From Novosphingobium sp. PhB165 (GTDB lineage Bacteria > Pseudomonadota > Alphaproteobacteria > Sphingomonadales > Sphingomonadaceae), in NCBI RefSeq assembly GCF_004341845.1, contig NZ_SLVB01000006.1, forward strand, positions 1-64,000: a stretch of 64,000 nucleotides of DNA, read 5' to 3'. The position numbers were made by a program, and so were the translations under genes. Shown piece by piece: positions 45,499-54,025 of the stretch; positions within the stretch are counted from its first letter, which is position 1, and every line of letters starts with the position of its first letter. The notes under the pieces are model-generated. The model did no database searches. It was not told the DNA's origin and saw nothing but the letters and a program-made list of their open reading frames with translations.

Positions 45499-46740
45499 TC
45501 AGGCGGCGGCATCGAGTCCGTTTTGAACCTTATCGACTGGCAGTATTTGGTAAACGTCTTGATAACGGAGCACATTGCGCGCCCAATCATGCCGGGCGCC
45601 GACATGGTCGTGCCCGGCGGCGCGCAGGCGTTCCCAGCCCTCGCGATCGGCAAGCAAGTCGGCCAGCGCTTCGGCGCAGGCGGCCGGATCATCGGGCGGG
45701 AAGAGCGTGCCGGTCACGCCGTGCTCCACCAGTTCCCGGTGTCCGCCGACACTGCTCGCCGCCACAAGTTTGTCCTGCGACATGGCCTCCAGTGGCTTCA
45801 GCGGCGTGACGAGATCGGTGAGTCGGCTGCGTTTGCGGGGATAGGCCATGACGTCACAGAGCGCATAGTACCGCTCGACCTCATCGTGCGGGACGCGGCC
45901 GATGAAGCGGATTGCATGCGCGGCGCTGGAAGCCTCCGCCTGTTCGCGTAGTGCCGCCTCGCGGGGGCCGCCGCCGACCAGCAGCAGCCGCGCATCGGGT
46001 TGGCGTTCGAGCAGCAGCGGCATGGCGACGATCAGGTCGTCGAGCCCCTCGTAATCGTAGAAGCTGCCGATGAAGCCGATCACCGGGCAGGGGCGACCAT
46101 CCACCTCGAAACCCAGTTCGCGGGCCAGCGACCCGTCGCGCACTGCCGGTTCGCCGAACAGCGTGAGGTCGACTCCGTTGGGTACCACCGTGATTTTCCC
46201 GGGCGGCGTCCCGCGCGTGACAAGATCGGCGCGCAGTCCCTCGCAGATCGTCACCACGGCATCGGCCCTGGCGACGACGCGGTTCTCCAGCGCGCGAATC
46301 AGGCGGTACTTGAGCGAGCCCTCGGTGCCGGTGCCGTTGCCCACGGCCGCATCTTCCCAGAAGGCGCGGATCTCGTAGACGCAGCGAATCCCATGGCGGC
46401 GCGCCACGCGCAGCGCGGCAGTTCCGCAGAGCGCGGGTGAGTGGGCATGGATGACGTCGGGCCGCCATTCGTGCACGGCAGCCTCGATCCCGCGCTCGAA
46501 CAGCGCGATTTCGCGCCATTCGCGCCAGAGCGGCGGCCCGCTCGCCGTGCCGGGACTGCGGTGGAAAGTGAGATCGTCGAACCGCTCGCAGGCCTCTGCG
46601 CCGGCGTGGTAGCGCGGGCCGGTCACCCCGCGCACTTCCCATCCCATCGCTTCCTGCGCTTTCAGGATCGCGCGGGTGCGGAAGGTGTAGCCACTGTGCA
46701 GCGGCAGCGAGTGGTCGAGGACGTGGAGAACCCGGGTCAT
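45499..46740 (-). CDS. Exosortase A (XrtA)-system-associated glycosyltransferase, family 4
   Basis: A GT-B glycosyltransferase of 413 aa. The N-terminus V-L-H-V-L-D-H-S-L-P-L-H-S-G-Y-T-F-R-T-R is the distinctive opening of the PEP-CTERM/exosortase-A-associated glycosyltransferase (Daro_2409-type) family. The donor-binding half has V-P-N-G-V-D and the E-x7-E-like region P-L-K-P-L-E-A-M. It probably adds sugar in the exopolysaccharide that accompanies PEP-CTERM protein sorting. It is divergent from the O-antigen-ligase-like gene of the same system and 33 bases upstream of the acidic protein gene. Confidence 0.85.
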   Translation of the reverse strand: MTRVLHVLDHSLPLHSGYTFRTRAILKAQEAMGWEVRGVTGPRYHAGAEACERFDDLTFHRSPGTASGPPLWREWREIALFERGIEAAVHEWRPDVIHAHSPALCGTAALRVARRHGIRCVYEIRAFWEDAAVGNGTGTEGSLKYRLIRALENRVVARADAVVTICEGLRADLVTRGTPPGKITVVPNGVDLTLFGEPAVRDGSLARELGFEVDGRPCPVIGFIGSFYDYEGLDDLIVAMPLLLERQPDARLLLVGGGPREAALREQAEASSAAHAIRFIGRVPHDEVERYYALCDVMAYPRKRSRLTDLVTPLKPLEAMSQDKLVAASSVGGHRELVEHGVTGTLFPPDDPAACAEALADLLADREGWERLRAAGHDHVGARHDWARNVLRYQDVYQILPVDKVQNGLDAAA

Positions 46741-46806
46741 GACCGGAATGCCTAACGAAGAACGCTTAACGCGCCGTCAACCCCGCGCTGCTAGCGCTTT
46801 CGGTTC

Positions 46807-47013
46807 ATGGTCGACATTTTCGCCCTTGCCCTGAGCCATGGCTTGCTGGCGCTGGTCGCTTGGCGCCTGCTGCTGCGTCCAGACCTCGATGTCGAGGCGG
46901 GGCCGGCTGAGCGGCCGGCGAAGCGCGACAGCGGCAAGCAGGATGGTGCCCGTCCGGTGCGGCGCGGAATGGTCTGGCATCGCCGCCCCGGAGAGACGGA
47001 CGGCGATGCTTGA
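46807..47013 (+). CDS. Small membrane-anchored protein upstream of the ligase
   Basis: A 68-aa product with one N-terminal membrane helix (about 3-23: I-F-A-L-A-L-S-H-G-L-L-A-L-V-A-W) and a basic, polar tail. Its stop overlaps the next gene's start by eight bases, suggesting coupling. Nothing identifies a family, and the ribosome-binding site is poor, so it might be a non-coding frame. Confidence 0.4.
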   Translation: MVDIFALALSHGLLALVAWRLLLRPDLDVEAGPAERPAKRDSGKQDGARPVRRGMVWHRRPGETDGDA

Positions 47014-48421
47014 CCTCGGCCTCACGGCATTTCTGGCCTGTTTCCTGGCGCTTGGCTTCCGGCGGCCGTTCCTCTGGGTGCTGTGCTATCTCTATGTCGA
47101 CATCGTCGCGCCCCAGCTCATTTCCTGGGGTATCCTTTCGCACATTCCGATCTCGCTCATGGCTTTCGCGGCGGCGTTCGGCGGCTGGCTGCTGTTCGAC
47201 GACAAGCGCGACACGCGTTTTACCTTCCGGCAAGGCCTGCTGACGGCGCTGCTGATCTACTGCGCGGTCAGCACGTTGACGGCGGTCTATCCCGAGGCGG
47301 CGCAGGAGAAGTGGGCCTGGGTGTGGAAGGCGCTGGTCTTCGCGATCTTCCTGCCGTTTACCCTGCGCACGCGGCTCCGGATCGAGGCGGTGGCGCTGGT
47401 CATGGTGCTTTCGGCGAGCGCGCTGATCATCGACGGCGGCATCAAAACTGCGATGGGCGGCGGCGGCTATGGCTCCCTGCGCATCTTCGTGGAGAGCAAC
47501 ACGGGTCTGTTCGAAGGCTCGATCCTGTCGAGCGTGGCCATCGCGATCATCCCGCTGATTCTGTGGCTGGCGAAGCACGGCACGATCTTCCCGTCCGACT
47601 GGCGCGTGAAGCTGTTCGCCGCCGCGCTGATCTTTGCCTGCGCGCTGATTCCGGTGGGCACGCAGGCGCGTACCGGCCTCGTCTGCCTCGGCGTGCTGTG
47701 CTTGTTCTATCTGCGGACGGCGAAACACAAGGTGTTGATTGCAGGAGGAATGGCACTGGCCGTCACGCTGGCGGTGCCGTTCCTGCCATCCTCGTTCCTC
47801 GCGCGGATGGGGACGATCGAGAATCACCAGGCCGACCAGTCCGCCAGCACGCGAATCGGTGTGTGGAAATGGACCTGGGACTATGTGAAGCAGCATCCGA
47901 TGGGCGGCGGCTTCGTGGTCAACATCGCCAGCAAGGTGGCCTACGACACGATCGCGGCCAACACCGACGGCGGCAATACCACTATCACGCGTACGCGCGT
48001 GGTGGAGGAAGGCCGCGCATTCCATTCCAGCTACTTCGAGATGCTGGGCGAGCAGGGCTTCCCCGGCTTCGCGCTGTGGATCCTGCTCCAATTGACCGGC
48101 CTTGTGCAGATGGAACTGATTCGCCGTCGCTGGAAGCCCCGCAAGAACCCCGAAGAGGCATGGGCTGCGCCGCTGGCCGTGGCGCTGCAGCTCTCCCAGA
48201 TCGTCTATCTGATCGGATCGCTGTTCGTGGGCATCGCTTTCCAGCCCTTCATTCTCATGCTGGTGGGCCTGCAATGCGGGCTGTGGAGCTACTTGCGCCG
48301 GATCGAACGGAGCGCCCCGACGATGCGGCAGGACAAAGTAACGATACGGGCCGCAAAGTCGGGCCGGACCGGGCTTGCGAATCCGGTTACGCACCCCTCC
48401 GATATGGCGAAATCCCTATGA
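47006..48421 (+). CDS. Putative O-glycosylation ligase, exosortase A system-associated
   Basis: A polytopic inner-membrane protein of 471 aa with about ten helices and the Wzy_C/O-antigen-ligase core. The start L-G-L-T-A-F-L-A-C-F-L-A-L-G-F-R-R-P-F-L-W-V-L-C-Y-L-Y-V-D is the characteristic opening of the exosortase-A-linked ligase family. The large periplasmic loop includes the conserved region R-A-F-H-S-S-Y-F-E-M-L-G-E-Q-G-F-P-G. It would transfer glycan to sorted proteins or polymerise it. It is divergent from its partner glycosyltransferase. Confidence 0.86.
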   Translation: MLDLGLTAFLACFLALGFRRPFLWVLCYLYVDIVAPQLISWGILSHIPISLMAFAAAFGGWLLFDDKRDTRFTFRQGLLTALLIYCAVSTLTAVYPEAAQEKWAWVWKALVFAIFLPFTLRTRLRIEAVALVMVLSASALIIDGGIKTAMGGGGYGSLRIFVESNTGLFEGSILSSVAIAIIPLILWLAKHGTIFPSDWRVKLFAAALIFACALIPVGTQARTGLVCLGVLCLFYLRTAKHKVLIAGGMALAVTLAVPFLPSSFLARMGTIENHQADQSASTRIGVWKWTWDYVKQHPMGGGFVVNIASKVAYDTIAANTDGGNTTITRTRVVEEGRAFHSSYFEMLGEQGFPGFALWILLQLTGLVQMELIRRRWKPRKNPEEAWAAPLAVALQLSQIVYLIGSLFVGIAFQPFILMLVGLQCGLWSYLRRIERSAPTMRQDKVTIRAAKSGRTGLANPVTHPSDMAKSL

Positions 48422-48461
48422 TCCATTGCGGATCGAAGCATGGTTCGTCTTTTACGGCAAA

Positions 48462-48494
48462 TTAACCTTTAACCTTCATTGCTCATATGGTTAA
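48462..48494 (+). promoter_or_regulatory. TTAA-rich candidate CtrA-binding region upstream of ctrA
   Basis: Three TTAA tetramers occur at 48462, 48469 and 48491, the first two as tandem TTAACC-T-TTAACC. CtrA binds TTAA-N7-TTAA; the spacing here is three, so it fits half-site binding rather than the full consensus. TTTAAC and TTAATA are 17 bases apart, a plausible -35/-10 arrangement for autoregulation. Confidence 0.4.
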
Positions 48495-48560
48495 TACACG
48501 GCAATGTCCGTTTAGACGGGGTTAGCGTCGGCGGATATGGGGCAAAAGGGGGGCAACCCA

Positions 48561-49256
48561 ATGCGAGTGCTGTTGATCGAGGATGAACCAACTACGGCGC
48601 GGGCGATCGAGCTTATGCTCACGGCCGAAGGGTTCAACGTTTACTCTACCGACCTGGGCGAAGAAGGCCTGGATCTCGGCAAGCTCTACGATTACGACAT
48701 CATCCTGCTCGACCTGAACCTGCCCGACATGCACGGGTACGATGTGCTGAAGAAGCTGCGCGTCGCCAAGGTGCAGACGCCGGTCCTGATCCTCTCGGGC
48801 ATTTCTGAGATGGATTCCAAGGTTCGCTCGTTCGGCTTCGGCGCTGACGACTATGTGACCAAGCCGTTCCACCGCGAAGAACTGATTGCGCGTATCCACG
48901 CCGTGGTTCGCCGCTCGAAGGGCCATTCGCAGTCGGTCATCCGTACCGGCAAGCTGGTCGTGAACCTCGACGCCAAGACCGTTGAGGTCGATGGCGCCCG
49001 CGTGCACCTGACCGGCAAGGAATATGCGATGCTGGAGCTGCTCTCGCTGCGTAAGGGCACCACGCTGACCAAGGAAATGTTCCTCAACCACCTTTACGGC
49101 GGCATGGACGAGCCCGAGCTGAAGATCATCGACGTCTTCATCTGCAAGCTCCGCAAGAAGCTTGCCCATGCCTGCGGCGGCGCCAACTACATCGAAACCG
49201 TCTGGGGCCGTGGCTATGTGCTGCGCGATCCGGACGAACTGGCCGAAGTCGCCTGA
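48561..49256 (+). CDS. ctrA: Cell cycle response regulator CtrA
   Basis: OmpR-family response regulator, master controller of division, motility and (in Caulobacter) replication in alphaproteobacteria. The 231-aa protein has an intact receiver domain: acidic pair E7-D8, phosphoacceptor Asp51 (D-I-I-L-L-D), and T-K-P-F near 101-104. The winged-helix domain has L-T-G-K-E-Y-A-M-L-E-L-L and V-W-G-R-G-Y-V-L-R. Start at 48561 (M-R-V-L-L-I-E-D-E) is as in other CtrA proteins. A strong terminator follows. Upstream TTAA motifs suggest autoregulation. Confidence 0.96.
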   Translation: MRVLLIEDEPTTARAIELMLTAEGFNVYSTDLGEEGLDLGKLYDYDIILLDLNLPDMHGYDVLKKLRVAKVQTPVLILSGISEMDSKVRSFGFGADDYVTKPFHREELIARIHAVVRRSKGHSQSVIRTGKLVVNLDAKTVEVDGARVHLTGKEYAMLELLSLRKGTTLTKEMFLNHLYGGMDEPELKIIDVFICKLRKKLAHACGGANYIETVWGRGYVLRDPDELAEVA

Positions 49257-49310
49257 TCCTATCCGGCCCGATCCTGTCGGGCTGTGACGCGAGTTCCCCT
49301 CGCATGAGTG

Positions 49311-49343
49311 AAAACGGCCTGCCTCTTGGGGCAGGCCGTTTTT
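49311..49343 (+). terminator. Intrinsic terminator after ctrA
   Basis: AAAACGGCCTGCC / GGCAGGCCGTTTTT: a 13-pair stem with six-base loop running directly into T5. Confidence 0.92.
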
Positions 49344-49461
49344 CGTCGTCTTGGCGCCCCGCGAAATTGGACCCATGATTCGAGAAATTCTGGACGTTTT
49401 CAAAGGACCAATTCCCGTCGGAAATCGGTGACCGTGCCGACAGGAAGGTTATAGGTCCGTC

Positions 49462-50685
49462 ATGAAGTCCGTTCCGCGCTCGCCCTGGATCGTCCTGCAC
49501 CGCTATCTGGGATTGGCGGCGATCCCGTTCCTGTTCATCGCGGCCATTACCGGTTCGGTGCTGTGCTTCGTCCGTCCGATCGACGCCTGGCTCAACGCAG
49601 ACCTGTTTCGCCAGCCGGTTGCGGTTGCGCACCCGACTGAGGTGGTGGGGATGATGGACCGCTTTGTGCAAGCGCATCCGGAATGGATCGTGCGCGGATT
49701 TCCGATTGCGGTGCCGGGCGATTTGCGGATTCCGGTGAAAGTGGACCGCGCGGTGGGCCGGGAAGGGCCTGCGGTGGACCAGATCTTCCTTGATCGCGCG
49801 ACAGGGGCGATTGCCGGTGGCCGCTCGACCGAGGCAGCCTTCAATCGGCGCGGCATGGCCGAATGGCTGGTCGCCTTCCATTCGAAGCTGGTGCTGGGAA
49901 CCGGGGGGCGCTGGCTGATGGGACTGGTGGCGATTGCGTGGCTCGTGGGCCATCTGATCGGCTTCTATCTGTCGTTTCCGCTCAGGAAGCCGTTCTGGAA
50001 AGGCTGGAAGAAAAGCTGGAAAGTCAGCTTCCGGTCGCTGCTGCCCAAGTTCATGCATGACTGGCATCAGGCGAGCGCGCTCTGGCTTTTCGTGCCGCTT
50101 ACCGTGCTGGCGCTGACGTCGATTGGCTTCAATTTCTTCTCGGAAGCCTATGCTCCGGCGGTGGAGGCGCTCTTCGCGAAAGACAAGCCCGATGCAGCCA
50201 AGACGCTGCCGCAGGGGACGGGCACGGCGCCCATGACATTCGCCGATGCCGTCACCGCCGCTCGCGCCGAAGCCGCGCGTACGAATGTAAGCTGGCAGCC
50301 CGCGACGGTGCTGACCGATCCGAAGGAGGGTACCGTCGGCGTGACCATGACCGACGATGGCCGGCTCAATTACCACGGGCTCGGCCCGATCTATTACTAC
50401 TTCGACCGGAAGAGCGGCGCGCTGGTCAAGACGCTCGATCCCTATCACGGCGATAGCGAACTGGCCGGTTATCGCCTGCTCTACCCGCTTCACAGCGGGC
50501 GCATCGGCGGCAATCTGACGATCCTGCTGGTCTTCCTTTCGGGACTGGCAACGGCAGGGCTATGCGTGACCGGCGTTTATGTCTGGTGGAAGAAGCGCCA
50601 GTCGCGCGTGGCGGCGCGCAAGGCGCAGGCGAAACGGGCTGCGGCGATCGTGGGAACCGGCCGGGTCATCCAAGCCGAGCGTTGA
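49462..50685 (+). CDS. PepSY-associated membrane protein (possible iron/siderophore reductase)
   Basis: A 407-aa protein with four membrane helices (about 15-37, 150-172, 195-217 and 350-375) and periplasmic PepSY-like regions between. Conserved histidines are placed near the membrane: W-I-V-L-H-R-Y at the first helix, A-F-H-S-K, V-G-H-L-I-G, M-H-D-W-H-Q and P-L-H-S-G-R. This is the pattern of the PepSY_TM family, some of which bind haem and reduce ferric siderophores. No TonB receptor is adjacent, so the role remains inferred. Confidence 0.8.
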   Translation: MKSVPRSPWIVLHRYLGLAAIPFLFIAAITGSVLCFVRPIDAWLNADLFRQPVAVAHPTEVVGMMDRFVQAHPEWIVRGFPIAVPGDLRIPVKVDRAVGREGPAVDQIFLDRATGAIAGGRSTEAAFNRRGMAEWLVAFHSKLVLGTGGRWLMGLVAIAWLVGHLIGFYLSFPLRKPFWKGWKKSWKVSFRSLLPKFMHDWHQASALWLFVPLTVLALTSIGFNFFSEAYAPAVEALFAKDKPDAAKTLPQGTGTAPMTFADAVTAARAEAARTNVSWQPATVLTDPKEGTVGVTMTDDGRLNYHGLGPIYYYFDRKSGALVKTLDPYHGDSELAGYRLLYPLHSGRIGGNLTILLVFLSGLATAGLCVTGVYVWWKKRQSRVAARKAQAKRAAAIVGTGRVIQAER

Positions 50686-50718
50686 CCTTCCGCGGCGTTG
50701 GTGCCACTGCGCCGCGCC

Positions 50719-51435
50719 ATGACGGCTCACAAATCCGGCGATCCGACCACGCTCAACCGCCTCTATGGCCGCGCCAAGGGCAAACCCCTGCGCGCGGGTC
50801 AGCAGGCGCTGGTCGACAACCTGCTGCCGCGGATCGCGGTCCCGCTCGAAGGCCCGGTCACGGCCGAGGGCCTGTTCGGGCGCGATTGCGCGCTGCATTT
50901 CGAGATCGGCTTCGGCGGCGGCGAGCACATGGCGCAGCGCGCCGACATGCTGCCCGATCACGGCTTCATCGGCTGCGAACCCTTCGTCAACGGTGTCGCC
51001 CAGGCACTTACGCATGTCGCTGGTGACAATGGCGCGCATCCGCCGATCGGCAATGTGCGCATCCACCACGGCGACGCGCTGGAAGTGCTGGCGCGCATTC
51101 CGGACGGCTCGCTCTCGTTCCTCTATCTGCTGCACCCGGACCCCTGGCCCAAGGCGCGCCACGCCAAGCGGCGCATGATGAACGACGGCCCGGTGGACAT
51201 GTTCGCGGCCAAGCTCAAGCCGGGCGGCGAGTTTCGCTTCGGCACCGACCACGCGGTCTATCTGCGCCATGCGCTGATGGTGATGGAGCGCCACACCGAC
51301 CAGTTCGAATGGCTCTGCGACAAGCCCGCAGACTTCCAGAACCGCCCCAGCGGCTGGCCGGAGACCCGCTACGAAGCCAAGGCGCGTGCAGTTTACGGCC
51401 ATGAAGTCTGGTATTTCCGCTATCGACGCAAGTGA
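50719..51435 (+). CDS. trmB: tRNA (guanine-N7-)-methyltransferase
   Basis: SAM-dependent enzyme making 7-methylguanosine at position 46 of tRNA. From the ATG at 50719 it has 238 aa. The SAM-binding motif is F-E-I-G-F-G-G-G-E-H, the catalytic segment is H-P-D-P-W-P-K-A-R-H-A-K-R-R, and the C-terminal T-R-Y-E-A-K-A is diagnostic of TrmB. It lies 34 bases after the PepSY gene and 63 before prfC. Confidence 0.95.
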   Translation: MTAHKSGDPTTLNRLYGRAKGKPLRAGQQALVDNLLPRIAVPLEGPVTAEGLFGRDCALHFEIGFGGGEHMAQRADMLPDHGFIGCEPFVNGVAQALTHVAGDNGAHPPIGNVRIHHGDALEVLARIPDGSLSFLYLLHPDPWPKARHAKRRMMNDGPVDMFAAKLKPGGEFRFGTDHAVYLRHALMVMERHTDQFEWLCDKPADFQNRPSGWPETRYEAKARAVYGHEVWYFRYRRK

Positions 51436-51497
51436 GGGAACGCGGGTTCGGTCCCACGGGAGTTGCGGGCAGCCGCGTGCGCCACTAAAGCGCGCCG

Positions 51498-53048
51498 ATG
51501 ACCAATTCTCCCAGTTCCTCCCGGCGTACTTTCGCGATCATCTCGCACCCGGACGCCGGTAAGACCACGCTGACCGAAAAGCTGCTGTTGCAGGGCGGCG
51601 CCATTCACCTTGCCGGCGAAGTGAAGGCGCGCGGCCAGGCGCGCCGTGCGCGGTCGGACTGGATGAAAATCGAGCAACAGCGCGGCATCTCGGTCACCAG
51701 CTCGGTGATGACGTTCGAGAAGACGAGTCCTGACGGCAGTGTCATTACCTTCAACCTGCTCGACACGCCGGGCCACGAAGACTTCTCCGAAGACACCTAC
51801 CGCACGCTGACGGCGGTCGATTCGGCGATCATGGTCATCGACGCGGCAAAGGGTATCGAGCCGCAGACACGCAAGCTGTTCGAAGTCTGCCGCCTGCGGT
51901 CGGTGCCGATCATCACCTTCATCAACAAGGTCGACCGCGAGGGCCGTCCCTGTTTCGACCTGCTTGACGAAGTGGCCGACATGCTCGCGCTGGACGTCTG
52001 CCCGATGTCCTGGCCGGTCGGCATGGGCGGTCTGTTCGAGGGTATTCTCGACATTGCCAGCGGCCGGATCAGCCGCCCGCAGGGGCCGAGCAAGGAATTC
52101 CTCGGCCATGTCGACGAAGGCGCGACCCTGCCCGAGGCGGTGGCCGAAGAGCTGGAACTGGCGCAGGCCGGCTATCCCGAATTCGATATCGACGCCTATC
52201 GTGGCGGCGACCTGACGCCGGTCTACTTTGGCTCGGCGCTCAAGAACTTCGGCGTTGCCGAGCTGATCGACGCAATTGCGAAGTTCGCGCCCCCGCCGCG
52301 CCCGCAGCCTTCGGAAGCCGGCACGATCGAGCCGGAGAACAAGGAAGTCACCGGCTTCATCTTCAAGGTGCAGGCCAACATGGACCCGATGCACCGCGAC
52401 CGCATCGCCTTCATGCGGCTGGTTTCGGGCACCTTCAAGCGCGGCATGAAGCTGACGCCCTCGGGCCTCGGCAAGCCGATCGCGGTGCACTCGCCGATCC
52501 TGTTCTTCGCGCAGGACCGCGAGATTGCCGACAGCGCCGAGCCCGGCGACATCATCGGCATTCCGAATCACGGCACCTTGCGCGTGGGCGATACGCTGTC
52601 CGAGAAGAACGTGGTGCGCTTTACCGGCCTGCCCAACTTCGCGCCGGAAATCCTGCGCCGCGTCGCGCTCAAGGATCCGACCAAAACCAAGCAGTTGCGC
52701 AAGGCGCTGGACGACCTTTCGGAAGAGGGCGTGATCCAGGTCTTCTATCCGGAGATCGGCTCGCAATGGATCGTCGGCGTGGTCGGCCAGCTCCAGCTTG
52801 ACGTGCTGATCAGCCGGCTTGAGGCCGAATACAAGGTCGAGGCGATGCTGGAACCTTCGCCCTTCGATACGGCGCGCTGGATCAAGGGCAGCGACCAGGC
52901 GCTGCGCGAGTTCGCCGATTTCAACATGATGAATCTTGCGAAGGACCGTGACGGCGATCCGGTGTTCATGGCGCGTTCGGCCTGGGACGTGGGTTACCAG
53001 CAGGAGCGCAATCCGGAACTGACCTTCAGCGCCACCAAGGAGCGCTAA
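51498..53048 (+). CDS. prfC: Peptide chain release factor 3
   Basis: Translational GTPase that recycles RF1/RF2 from the ribosome after peptide release. The 516-aa protein has the P-loop S-H-P-D-A-G-K-T-T (16-24), the switch I region Q-Q-R-G-I-S-V-T-S-S, D-T-P-G-H-E-D-F and N-K-V-D. RF3 is told from EF-G by length and by H-P-D-A-G-K in the P-loop together with Q-R-G-I-S-V. Complete. Confidence 0.95.
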   Translation: MTNSPSSSRRTFAIISHPDAGKTTLTEKLLLQGGAIHLAGEVKARGQARRARSDWMKIEQQRGISVTSSVMTFEKTSPDGSVITFNLLDTPGHEDFSEDTYRTLTAVDSAIMVIDAAKGIEPQTRKLFEVCRLRSVPIITFINKVDREGRPCFDLLDEVADMLALDVCPMSWPVGMGGLFEGILDIASGRISRPQGPSKEFLGHVDEGATLPEAVAEELELAQAGYPEFDIDAYRGGDLTPVYFGSALKNFGVAELIDAIAKFAPPPRPQPSEAGTIEPENKEVTGFIFKVQANMDPMHRDRIAFMRLVSGTFKRGMKLTPSGLGKPIAVHSPILFFAQDREIADSAEPGDIIGIPNHGTLRVGDTLSEKNVVRFTGLPNFAPEILRRVALKDPTKTKQLRKALDDLSEEGVIQVFYPEIGSQWIVGVVGQLQLDVLISRLEAEYKVEAMLEPSPFDTARWIKGSDQALREFADFNMMNLAKDRDGDPVFMARSAWDVGYQQERNPELTFSATKER

Positions 53049-53169
53049 GGGGGGAACAACTCCCGGGTCCTGCGGATTGGTTATTCCGCCAGCCTCGTCT
53101 TTGGCCACCTTGGCTTTGGCGAGGTGGGCGGCGTAAGCTAGTCGTTCGAAGACCCGTGGGGCCCGTTCC

Positions 53170-53874
53170 TTGCAGATCACATTCGCCAGCTACAACATTC
53201 ACAAGGCTGTCGGTCTGGACCGACGGCGCGATCCCGAGCGCATCCTGACGGTCCTGCGCGAAATCGATGCCGATGTCGTGGCGCTGCAGGAAGTGGACCG
53301 CCGTTTTGGCCGGCGCATGGCGGCGCTGCCGCTTGAAGCCATCCACGCTGCGACCGACTATGTGCCCGTTCCGCTGTCGATGAAGCCGGACAGCCTCGGG
53401 TGGCACGGCAATGCGATTCTCGTGCGCAAGGGAATCGAACTGCGTGAGGCTGCGCCGGTACCGCTGCCGGTATTGGAACCGCGCGGCGCAATTCGGGCCG
53501 ATCTGGAGCTTGAGGGGCATCGCTTCCGCGTGGTCGGCATGCACCTCGACTTGTCCGGGCTGCGACGCCGGCTTCAGGTGCGCAGCGTGCTGGCGCATGT
53601 CGGCGGGTGCGACGGGCATGTCCCCACCGTGCTCATGGGCGATTTCAACGAATGGTCGATGCACGGCGGCTGTTTCCGCGAATTCGCGCGGCCCTGGCAC
53701 GTTCTCTCACCGGGCCGGAGTTTCCCCTCGCGGCGGCCGCTGGCGCAGCTGGACCGCATCATCGTGTCCAGCGAATGGGCAGTTCTGGGAACAAACGTCC
53801 ATCACAGCCCGCTCTCGGCGACAGGATCTGACCATCTGCCGGTCTTTGCCACGCTGAGATTGCCTAAAAAATAG
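53170..53874 (+). CDS. Endonuclease/exonuclease/phosphatase family protein
   Basis: A 234-aa metal-dependent phosphoesterase of the EEP (DNase I-like) superfamily. Motifs: A-S-Y-N-I-H-K at the start, V-A-L-Q-E-V-D with the metal-binding Glu, G-D-F-N-E-W in the middle and the terminal G-S-D-H-L-P-V catalytic His. The A-S-Y-N-I-H-K-A-V-G-L-D start recalls cardiolipin-synthase-neighbour EEP proteins. It could act on nucleic acid, lipid or inositol phosphates. TTG start at 53170; no signal peptide. Confidence 0.8.
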   Translation: MQITFASYNIHKAVGLDRRRDPERILTVLREIDADVVALQEVDRRFGRRMAALPLEAIHAATDYVPVPLSMKPDSLGWHGNAILVRKGIELREAAPVPLPVLEPRGAIRADLELEGHRFRVVGMHLDLSGLRRRLQVRSVLAHVGGCDGHVPTVLMGDFNEWSMHGGCFREFARPWHVLSPGRSFPSRRPLAQLDRIIVSSEWAVLGTNVHHSPLSATGSDHLPVFATLRLPKK

Positions 53875-53884
53875 GCAGCTGCTC

Positions 53885-53946
53885 GGGAATCGGGCGGTGC
53901 ACAATGCTGCGGTTGCGAGCGATAGCTAAAAATCGCACCGATTCCC
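53885..53946. repeat. Nine-base inverted repeat spanning 62 bases upstream of glnK
   Basis: GGGAATCGG at 53885 and its exact complement CCGATTCCC at 53938 enclose 44 bases. Inside are GGTGCAC and TCGCACC, which recall NtrC half sites. It could be an enhancer arrangement for the sigma-54 promoter just downstream, or a long terminator stem for the preceding gene. Confidence 0.4.
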
Positions 53947-53960
53947 GCCCTTGAGTAAAT

Positions 53961-53976
53961 TGGCACACCCCTTGCT
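53961..53976 (+). promoter_or_regulatory. Sigma-54 (RpoN) promoter of glnK-amtB
   Basis: TGGCACACCCCTTGCT matches the -24/-12 consensus TGGCAC-N5-TTGC(T/A) exactly, with GG and GC 10 bases apart. Transcription would start near 53987, leaving a leader of about 39 bases to the glnK ATG. Nitrogen limitation through NtrC is the expected trigger. Confidence 0.88.
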
Positions 53977-54025
53977 TTGCTAATTGGCAGCCGGTGCTGG
54001 GGCCGGTGGCAAGCAGGGGATAGGC

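Noticed and set aside
51420..53180. Open frame antisense to prfC
   Set aside because: Shadow of a complete release factor 3 gene.
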